Shown here: positions 30,878 to 36,605 of the stretch, piece after piece
Layout: the number at the start of each line of letters is the position of its first letter
Position numbering within the stretch: the stretch's first letter is position 1
Assembly (NCBI GenBank): GCA_025359505.1
Contig: JANYHH010000001.1
Span: forward strand, 1-36,605
Source: Deinococcales bacterium
Lineage (GTDB): Bacteria > Deinococcota > Deinococci > Deinococcales > JAAFIG01
Length of the DNA: 36,605 nucleotides
Direction of reading: 5' to 3'
Notes under the pieces: generated by a model
What the model was told of the DNA's origin: nothing
The model's database searches: none
What the model saw: only the letters and a program-made list of their open reading frames with translations
Made by a program: the position numbers and the translations under genes

Positions 30878-30900
30878 CCCAACGATTGCCGACCGTTGGG
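30878..30900 (-). promoter_or_regulatory. Hairpin in the rpmE leader
   Basis: A 7-bp stem, CCCAACG / CGTTGGG, with a 9-nt loop, directly before the Shine-Dalgarno sequence of rpmE. Leader-based autoregulation of L31 is known in E. coli; here it is only suggested by position. Confidence 0.4.
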
Positions 30901-30974
30901 GAGTTGATACGGGTTAGCGCATCAAGCCTCGGATTTCGCTCGAGAGGCGGCTGACTGTTTAGAGGCAGCACGGG

Positions 30975-31004
30975 AATATAGCATCTCGAGCCGTGGTGTG
31001 ACAA
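30975..31004 (-). promoter_or_regulatory. Sigma70-type promoter of rpmE
   Basis: On the minus strand TTGTCA (31004-30999), an 18-bp spacer containing one CTCGAG, and TATATT (30980-30975). In the 333-bp gap from 30866 to 31198 I see only this promoter, the rpmE leader and the uvrA ribosome binding site. Confidence 0.75.
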
Positions 31005-31198
31005 GCAGCAGCGCTACGTTCGCACGGGTGTCACCCACTGAGTATTCCGCTCTTTACATAGTGCGGGGCTGGGCCGTATGCTCTTGCGTTGCCCCTCGAG
31101 CCGCCACTTCGACTGACCGCTGACCTCGCCCGCAATCAAGACGCCCACTGGCTCGAGCGCACGTTGGCCCACATCGCCTCGAGTTATTTAGGAGCTGA

Positions 31199-34192
31199 AT
31201 GAACGATAAAATCGTGGTGCGCGGCGCACGGGAACACAACCTCAAAAACGTCACCTTAGAGTTACCGAGGGACAAGTTCGTCGTGTTGACGGGTGTGTCT
31301 GGCTCGGGCAAGAGTACCTTGGCGTTCGACACGATCTACGCCGAAGGGCAGCGCCGCTACGTCGAAAGTTTGAGCGCTTACGCCCGCCAGTTCTTGGGCT
31401 TGATGGAGAAGCCCGATGTGGACAGCATCGAAGGCTTATCTCCAGCAATCAGCATCGATCAGAAAACCACCAGCCACAACCCGCGTTCCACGGTCGGCAC
31501 GGTCACTGAAATCCACGATTACCTGCGCTTGCTGTATGCGAGGGCTGGCACGCCGCACAGCACGTTGACGGGCAAGCCCGTCAGCAAGCAGTCACCGTCG
31601 GAAATCACCGACCGCGTGCTGCGCTACCCCGATGGCACGAAAGCGATGATCCTCGCGCCGGTCGTGCGCGGGCGCAAGGGCGAGTACCGCAAGGTCTTCA
31701 CCGATCTGAAAAAAGAGGGCTTCGCTCGAGTGCGCGTGGACGGCGTGCTGTACGAACTCGAGGAAGCCGAGAAGCTGAAATTAGAGAAGTACGAGAAGCA
31801 CGATATTGATTTGGTCATTGATCGTGTGTCCCTGCGCTCGAGTGACCGCGCCCGCATCGCCGAGAGCATCGAACTCGCCTTGCGTAAGGGTGAAGGCTTG
31901 GTGCGCGTGTTCTTCCCCGAGGAATCGCGCGATGACATTTTCAGCGAGAAATTCGCCTGCCCCGAGGGCGGCACGGTGATCGAGGAGATGGAACCGCGCT
32001 ACTTTAGCTTCAACAATCCTTACGGCGCGTGCCCGGTCTGTACGGGACTCGGCTCGAGGTTTGAGTTTGATCCAGACCGCGTGATCGAGGACGACCGCCT
32101 GAGCATCGCCGAGGGCGCGATCACGCCGTGGAAAGCCCGCGACGGCGAGACGATTCACTACTGGGATCGCTTGAAGGCACTGGCTGAACACCTCGAGTTC
32201 GACCTGAAAACTCCGTGGCGCGACCTCTCAACCGAGGTCAAAAAAGCGATCATGTACGGTGTGGACAAGCCCTTCGAGGTCGTTTACAAGCGCGGCGGCA
32301 AGGAAACGTTCAGATTCAAAGCTGAGTTCGAGGGCGTCATCACTAATCTGGATCGGCGCTACAAAGATACCGAATCCGAGTTCATCCGCGAGAAACTGTC
32401 CGAACTGATGATCGAGCGCCCCTGCCCAAACTGCAACGGCACGCGCTACAAGCCCGAAGTGCTGGCAGTCAGAATCGCGGGCGTCAACATCGCTGAGGTC
32501 TCGAGGTTATCGGTGGTGGACGCTAAGCGCTTCTTTGAGGCGATGCAGAACGGCGCAGCCATGCCGATTGCGACTGAACTGCTGACCCGCCACGGTGTCA
32601 AGCTCGAGTCGCTGGCGGCGGCTCAGGATATCGGCGAGCTGAGCGGTTTCGGTGACGAGATCGCCAAGCCGATCCTGCGCGAGGTGCTGGCTCGCTTGAG
32701 CTTCCTCGAGAACGTCGGCTTGGAGTACCTGATGCTCGAGCGCAGCGCCAATTCGCTGAGCGGCGGCGAGGCGCAACGCATCCGCTTGGCGACGCAGGTT
32801 GGCAGCGGTTTAACCGGCGTGCTGTACGTGCTGGACGAGCCGAGCATCGGCTTGCACCCCAAGGACAACGAGCGGCTGCTCAAATCCCTCAAACGCCTGC
32901 GCGACCTCGGCAATACGCTGATCGTCGTCGAACACGACGAGGAAACCATCCGCGAAGCTGATTGGGTTGTCGACTTGGGGCCCGGCGCGGGCATCCACGG
33001 TGGGCACATCGTCGCGCAAGGCACTCCTGAAGACATCGCCTCGAGCGCGGAGAGCGTCACCGGCATGTACCTGCGCGGCGAGCGCTTCGTGGCGATCCCC
33101 AACAAGCGCCGCAAGGGCAACGGCAAGAAACTGCGCGTCGTCGGCGCGACCGAGCACAACTTGCGCGATGTGACTTTAGAGATTCCGCTGGGGACGATGA
33201 CCGTCATCAGCGGCCCGTCGGGCAGCGGCAAGTCAACGCTGGTTCACGACATTTTGCACGCGGTGCTCGCCAAGGAACTCAACCGCGCCAAGACCAACGC
33301 GGGCAAGTACCGCCGCATCGACGGTCTCGAGCATCTGGACAAAGTGATCGAGATTGACCAGTCTCCAATTGGTCGCACGCCGCGCAGCAACCCCGCGACG
33401 TACACGGGCGTCTTCACCGACCTCCGCGACCTGTTCACCCGCACTCCCGAGAGCCGCAAGCGCGGCTATGGCCCCGGACGCTTTAGCTTTAACGTCAAAG
33501 GCGGGCGCTGCGAAGCCTGCGGCGGCGACGGCGTGGTCAAGATCGAAATGAACTTCCTGCCGGACATCTACGTGCCGTGCGAGGTCTGCAAGAGTGCGCG
33601 GTACAACAAAGAGACGCTGGAAGTAAAGTACAAGCAAAAATCCATCAGCGACGTGCTGAACATGACGGTCGAGGAGGGTTTGGAGTTCTTCTCGAGCATC
33701 CCGAACATTCAAAAGAAATTGCAACTCTTGCACGATGTCGGACTTGGCTACGTCAAGCTCGGTCAGCCCAGCACCACATTGTCCGGCGGCGAAGCGCAGC
33801 GCATCAAACTCGCCTCGGAACTCGCCAAACGCGCCACCGGCAAGACGATTTACATTCTGGACGAACCGACGACTGGGCTGCACTTCGAAGACGTGCGCCG
33901 TTTGCTCGAGGTGCTGCAACGGCTCGTCGAAGCGGGCAATACGCTGGTCGTCATCGAACACAACCTAGACGTGATGAAAACGGCGGACTGGATCGTGGAC
34001 TTGGGGCCCGAAGGCGGCGACCGGGGCGGTGAGATCGTCGTCATCGGCACGCCCGAGGAGGTCGCCCAACACCCGACCAGCCACACAGCCGCGTACCTCA
34101 AGCACGCGCTCGAGGTCACGCCGCGAGCGCTGATTGAGGTCATCGCACCGAAAGGCAAGCGCAGAGTAGAGGTTGCAGCCGCAGCGGATTGA
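31199..34192 (+). CDS. uvrA: Excinuclease ABC subunit A
   Basis: A 997-residue DNA-damage sensor for nucleotide excision repair, a dimeric ATPase that loads UvrB. It has two ABC modules: Walker A GVSGSGKSTLAF near residue 32 and GPSGSGKSTLVH near 671; signatures LSGGEAQRIRLATQ near 520 and LSGGEAQRIKLASEL near 861. Zinc sites are visible as GACPVCTGLG, CPNCNGTRY and CEACGGDG...CEVC. In the first zinc module the usual C-P-x-C/H is CPEGG, so one ligand appears to be missing. The ATG has an AGGAG Shine-Dalgarno sequence. The VOC gene follows 52 bp later. Confidence 0.97.
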   Translation: MNDKIVVRGAREHNLKNVTLELPRDKFVVLTGVSGSGKSTLAFDTIYAEGQRRYVESLSAYARQFLGLMEKPDVDSIEGLSPAISIDQKTTSHNPRSTVGTVTEIHDYLRLLYARAGTPHSTLTGKPVSKQSPSEITDRVLRYPDGTKAMILAPVVRGRKGEYRKVFTDLKKEGFARVRVDGVLYELEEAEKLKLEKYEKHDIDLVIDRVSLRSSDRARIAESIELALRKGEGLVRVFFPEESRDDIFSEKFACPEGGTVIEEMEPRYFSFNNPYGACPVCTGLGSRFEFDPDRVIEDDRLSIAEGAITPWKARDGETIHYWDRLKALAEHLEFDLKTPWRDLSTEVKKAIMYGVDKPFEVVYKRGGKETFRFKAEFEGVITNLDRRYKDTESEFIREKLSELMIERPCPNCNGTRYKPEVLAVRIAGVNIAEVSRLSVVDAKRFFEAMQNGAAMPIATELLTRHGVKLESLAAAQDIGELSGFGDEIAKPILREVLARLSFLENVGLEYLMLERSANSLSGGEAQRIRLATQVGSGLTGVLYVLDEPSIGLHPKDNERLLKSLKRLRDLGNTLIVVEHDEETIREADWVVDLGPGAGIHGGHIVAQGTPEDIASSAESVTGMYLRGERFVAIPNKRRKGNGKKLRVVGATEHNLRDVTLEIPLGTMTVISGPSGSGKSTLVHDILHAVLAKELNRAKTNAGKYRRIDGLEHLDKVIEIDQSPIGRTPRSNPATYTGVFTDLRDLFTRTPESRKRGYGPGRFSFNVKGGRCEACGGDGVVKIEMNFLPDIYVPCEVCKSARYNKETLEVKYKQKSISDVLNMTVEEGLEFFSSIPNIQKKLQLLHDVGLGYVKLGQPSTTLSGGEAQRIKLASELAKRATGKTIYILDEPTTGLHFEDVRRLLEVLQRLVEAGNTLVVIEHNLDVMKTADWIVDLGPEGGDRGGEIVVIGTPEEVAQHPTSHTAAYLKHALEVTPRALIEVIAPKGKRRVEVAAAAD

Positions 34193-34244
34193 GCCAGCCT
34201 CGCTCGTCCCAGCTCGAGACCCAACCGACTTTGAGGAGTCCATC

Positions 34245-34598
34245 ATGAAACTGAACCACATCAATCTAGGCGTCACCGACGTGACCGCAGCCACGACTTT
34301 CCTGACCGAGCAGTTCGGCTTGCGCTTGGCAGCCGATATGCCGCAGAACGACTTCATGGGGTTCACATACGACGACAATGACGCGCTGATCTCGGTGTTC
34401 AAAGCCAAAGACGCGATCTACCCGAAAATTTTTCACATCGGTTTCTTGCAAGTTAATGCCGAAGCCGTCAACACCATTCGCACGAGGCTCGAGGCGGACG
34501 GTTTCGCGCCGGGCGAGGCGAGTGAAGAACACGGTCGCTACGTGTTCTACGTCAATGCGCCCGGCGGCTTTCTCGTCGAGGTCAGTTCGGTCGTTTAA
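34245..34598 (+). CDS. VOC-superfamily (glyoxalase/dioxygenase fold) protein
   Basis: A 117-residue single-domain metalloprotein candidate. KLNHINLGVTDVTAATTFLT opens the fold, with His in the usual first metal position, and YVFYVNAPGGFLVEVSS ends it, with Glu in the last metal position. IFHIGFLQV in the middle supplies a further His. The reaction is unknown; relatives include glyoxalases, dioxygenases and antibiotic-binding proteins. The ATG 34245 has GAGGAG upstream. It may be co-transcribed with uvrA. Confidence 0.85.
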   Translation: MKLNHINLGVTDVTAATTFLTEQFGLRLAADMPQNDFMGFTYDDNDALISVFKAKDAIYPKIFHIGFLQVNAEAVNTIRTRLEADGFAPGEASEEHGRYVFYVNAPGGFLVEVSSVV

Positions 34599-34635
34599 CG
34601 TGTCGCAACATCGTGCTGAGCTTGCTCGAGGCAGG

Positions 34636-34641
34636 TAGTAT
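34636..34641 (+). promoter_or_regulatory. -10 hexamer of the DNA methyltransferase gene (leaderless type)
   Basis: TAGTAT, 6 nt before the GTG at 34648. Confidence 0.55.
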
Positions 34642-34647
34642 CGGCGC

Positions 34648-35472
34648 GTGTCTTTCAAAGCCGCGCCGATTCGCACGCCGCTACGATATCCGGGCGGGAA
34701 GCAAAAAGCGCTCGCGCAGATTTTCGCGCAGTTCCCTGCTCACTTCTCGAGCTACCGTGAGCCGTTCGTCGGTGGCGGCAGCGTTTTCATCGCGGTGCGC
34801 CAAGCTTTCCCAGACGCGAGCGTGTGGATCAATGATTTGAACCCAGAGGTTTACGCTTTTTGGACAGCGGCTCGAGACGAACTGCCCGAGTTGGTTTCAA
34901 CGCTGCGACGCATCAAAGACACAGCGACCGACGGCAAGAAGCTCTATCTCGAGTGGCGTGATTTGATCGGCGGATCGGTTTTTGATCGCGCAGTGCGTTT
35001 TTTCGTGATGAACCGCGTGACGTTTAGCGGCACGACCGACAGCGGCGGCTACTCGAGCAGCGCGTTTGGTTCGCGTTTCACGCACAGCAGTCTGGATCGG
35101 CTCGAGATGCTGGAGCGTGTGATGAGCGGTGTGCGGGTCACGAACCTCGACTACCGAGAGCTGCTGCTAGCAGACTCGAGCGCGTTTGTGTTCCTCGACC
35201 CGCCGTATTGGAGCGCCACGAAATCCAAGTTGTACGGCGCGAACGGCGATCTGCACGCGGGCTTCGATCACGCGGCTTTCGCGCAGGCACTCGAGACTTG
35301 CCCGCATCAGTGGCTCGTGACCTATGACGACAGCCCACCGATCCGCGAGGCGTTCAGCTTCGCGCAGGTCAGCGCGTGGGAGTTGCAGTACGGCATGAAT
35401 AATTACCGCCAAGCGACGGCCGCGAAGGGTGCGGAGCTGTTCATTCGCAATTTTGAGTTGCCGAGCCGCTGA
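34648..35472 (+). CDS. Solitary D12-class DNA adenine N6-methyltransferase
   Basis: A 274-residue alpha-class (Dam/DpnM-type) enzyme that methylates adenine in DNA. Motif X is TPLRYPGGKQKAL (residues 10-22), motif I is EPFVGGGSVFIAV (38-50), and motif IV is DPPY at residues 184-187. SSSAFGSRFTHSSLDRLE lies in the target-recognition region. No restriction endonuclease gene is next to it, so it looks like an orphan methyltransferase or a phage-derived one. The recognition site cannot be read from sequence. The GTG start follows TAGTAT by 6 nt. Confidence 0.9.
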   Translation: MSFKAAPIRTPLRYPGGKQKALAQIFAQFPAHFSSYREPFVGGGSVFIAVRQAFPDASVWINDLNPEVYAFWTAARDELPELVSTLRRIKDTATDGKKLYLEWRDLIGGSVFDRAVRFFVMNRVTFSGTTDSGGYSSSAFGSRFTHSSLDRLEMLERVMSGVRVTNLDYRELLLADSSAFVFLDPPYWSATKSKLYGANGDLHAGFDHAAFAQALETCPHQWLVTYDDSPPIREAFSFAQVSAWELQYGMNNYRQATAAKGAELFIRNFELPSR

Positions 35473-35536
35473 ACGACAATCGCTCGAGCCATGAGCTGCA
35501 ATTTTTCAATCGCTGCGTCATGCTCGACAGAAAATT

Positions 35537-35650
35537 TCACTCGAGTTCGGCTGTATAACTCACCGAATTGCAGTTGTTCAGTCCCGCCACGTTGGCGTTG
35601 CCTGCGCCAGTGCTGTGAAGCTCGAAATGCTGCTCGAGGAAATCGTTCAT
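35537..35650 (-). CDS. Possible 37-residue peptide gene
   Basis: In the 200-bp gap between the DNA methyltransferase and the hydrolase genes, an ATG at 35650 opens a 37-codon frame beginning MNDFLEQHFELHSTGAG and ending SVSYTAELE before TGA at 35539-35537. There is no clear Shine-Dalgarno sequence or well-placed -10. The residue mix looks protein-like, but an open frame of this size can occur by chance. Otherwise I see nothing in this gap. Confidence 0.18.
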   Translation of the reverse strand: MNDFLEQHFELHSTGAGNANVAGLNNCNSVSYTAELE

Positions 35651-35672
35651 GGAGCCACACAGACTTACGTGC

Positions 35673-36392
35673 TCACTGAAATTTGGTGAGGAAGCGCTTG
35701 ACCGCGACCCAGTACTCGTCGCTCATGCTCGGCGGTGTAACGAGCGCGAACGCCCCATGCACGCCGCTACCGTTCGGCACGAACTGCACCTTGTCACTTC
35801 CGCCGACTGCCTCGAGGATCTCTCGAGCCTTACTCGCTTCCCTACGAGCGCTCGAGATGAACACAGGGACTTTGACTTGCTGCGCTGATTCCTTGACCAC
35901 GCCCATCGGGGTCAGGTACTCGTCCGGTGAGAAACTCATCACTGCCGCGATCTCACCTTGGTGATTCGCGGCGAGCAGGAACACGAGTGCTGCCGAGTAC
36001 GAACTGCCCACGACGATGACACGTTTCCCCGGTGCGTTCGTGCCTGCCCACGCGAGCGCCGCCTCGAGATCGGGCAGCACATCGTTGTAGCTGGCGGACT
36101 GTTTGTACTCCTGCGCCGTGCGGCTCTTATAACCGCCCGAGCGTTGGTCAATCGCCAGCGTGTCAAAGCCGATCTTGTTGAAGCGCGGTGCGCTCGAGTC
36201 GTATTCCTCGTGGCTCTCGTCCGCCGAGTGAAACAGCAGCATCAGTCCTCTGGATTTGCCCGTGGCGTTGCCTTGCACGCCGTAGACCTTCACGCCGTCG
36301 GTGGCGGTCATCTTGACCTCGCCTGCTGCCAACACCAGACCGATGGCGAGTAGGCCCGTGATCCCAAGTCCCAATCTCAACAGTGCCTTCAT
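35673..36392 (-). CDS. Exported alpha/beta hydrolase
   Basis: A 239-residue protein with a signal peptide or anchor (residues 5-23). The alpha/beta-hydrolase fold is visible: LLFHSADESHEEY carries the oxyanion-hole region, FDTLAIDQRSGGYK is the following strand, and VIVVGSSYSAALVF is the nucleophile elbow with S131. The candidate catalytic His212 is in GSGVHGAF. Substrate is unknown. TAGAAT (minus strand, 36402-36407) is 9 nt before the ATG, with GGAG in between, so either initiation mode is possible. Confidence 0.83.
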   Translation of the reverse strand: MKALLRLGLGITGLLAIGLVLAAGEVKMTATDGVKVYGVQGNATGKSRGLMLLFHSADESHEEYDSSAPRFNKIGFDTLAIDQRSGGYKSRTAQEYKQSASYNDVLPDLEAALAWAGTNAPGKRVIVVGSSYSAALVFLLAANHQGEIAAVMSFSPDEYLTPMGVVKESAQQVKVPVFISSARREASKAREILEAVGGSDKVQFVPNGSGVHGAFALVTPPSMSDEYWVAVKRFLTKFQ

Positions 36393-36401
36393 GTCGTCTC
36401 C

Positions 36402-36407
36402 ATTCTA
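36402..36407 (-). promoter_or_regulatory. -10 hexamer of the exported hydrolase gene
   Basis: TAGAAT on the minus strand, 9 nt before the ATG at 36392. Confidence 0.45.
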
Positions 36408-36484
36408 GGCTCGAGTCGCATTAGCTCTGCCTTCACTTGGGACAGACTATATGATTTCAGTAACATACGTCGAGTGCTAGGGGG

Positions 36485-36605
36485 TTATAGCCCCAGCCAC
36501 AACCCAAGATTGTGCGCCGCGATCTTCCTGCACGCACTTGCCCGTACCGACCAGAACGAATTCAATTGACCCAACACCAAATGCTTGGCTCTGGTGAGAC
36601 TCGAG
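36485..36605 (-). mobile_element. C-terminal end of a transposase, cut by the window edge
   Basis: On the minus strand the frame entering from the right edge reads RAKHLVLGQLNSFWSVRASA, then CRKIAAHNLGLWLGL and stop at 36487-36485. The helical, basic C-terminus with AHNL resembles the tails of DDE transposases, though I cannot name the IS family from 39 residues. The element should end somewhere in the next 60-90 bp; no inverted repeat can be matched because the other end is outside the window. The short GGGG-TTATAG-CCCC hairpin overlaps the stop codon. Confidence 0.55.

Larger units (their letters stand above)
906..36605. repeat. Dispersed, highly iterated palindrome CTCGAG (about 230 copies)
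   Basis: Hand counting gives about 230 copies, first at 906 and last at 36600-36605. It occurs inside genes on both strands, in all three codon frames (as Leu-Glu, as ...Ser-Ser/Arg, and as X-Arg with CGA), and in intergenic DNA. Composition alone at about 60% GC predicts roughly 12. Copies are missing from 1-905 and from the tmRNA, and sparse in 29653-30483. Confidence 0.93.

Noticed and set aside
1..36605. CTCGAG as a restriction site cluster or cloning artefact
   Set aside because: Copies are embedded in conserved coding sequence in all frames over the whole window, so they are native; restricted sites would be avoided, not enriched.
1..36605. CRISPR arrays, tRNA and rRNA genes
   Set aside because: I looked for regularly spaced repeats and tRNA-like cloverleaves and found none apart from the tRNA-like ends of the tmRNA.

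Overview
The window looks like chromosomal DNA of a Deinococcota bacterium, most likely Deinococcales. This is inferred from gene content and style. It has a carotenoid block with CruF, a GT2 glycosyltransferase and a CrtI/CrtD-type desaturase. It has three adjacent Roadblock/LC7 proteins, an L31 protein of the type I recall from Deinococcus, and many genes whose -10 hexamer sits only 6-7 nt before the start codon, which is the leaderless pattern known in Deinococcus. Most genes are GC-rich, use GTG starts freely, and are tightly packed with ATGA/GTGA overlaps.

Layout. 1-900: the start of a cut-off gene and a decayed COG4705 membrane-protein gene. 926-3540: a response regulator, divergent from a threonine aldolase and two tandem GNAT acetyltransferases, then a small membrane protein. 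3635-4999: glucose-6-phosphate isomerase. 5149-9324: the carotenoid operon cruF - acyltransferase - glycosyltransferase - desaturase. 9451-9826: tmRNA with its own promoter and a terminator hairpin. 9892-11558 (minus): three Roadblock/LC7 genes and a DUF3467 gene, divergent from a PfkB kinase with a long K/P/E tail. 12963-16743: a sugar-nucleotide epimerase/dehydratase, a Wzz-like protein and an AAC(3)-family acetyltransferase, suggesting surface polysaccharide. 16840-18540: a phosphate acyltransferase and a gene broken by a 10-bp tandem duplication. 18576-25632: thioesterase, small unknowns, Hsp33, a TRIC/UPF0126 protein, two lipoproteins, rpiA and bcp. 25709-29559: a giant HEAT-repeat protein facing a hemolysin III-type membrane protein. 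29653-30483: an AT-rich, probably acquired methyltransferase. 30641-34598: rpmE, uvrA and a VOC protein. 34648-35472: a solitary D12-class DNA adenine methyltransferase. 35673-36605: a secreted alpha/beta hydrolase and the C-terminal end of a transposase running off the right edge.

The most striking feature is not a gene. The palindrome CTCGAG occurs about 230 times (hand count), roughly one per 160 bp and about 20-fold above a composition-only expectation. It lies on both sides of gene borders and in all three codon frames, resembling the HIP1 palindrome of cyanobacteria. Deserts coincide with the pseudogene at the left end, the tmRNA and the AT-rich methyltransferase island. A second pervasive pattern is start-codon architecture: 20 genes have a TANNNT hexamer 6-7 nt before the start and three more have it at 9 nt, while most remaining genes have a Shine-Dalgarno sequence or are translationally coupled to the gene before them. 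All calls are from reading the sequence; no database search was possible.
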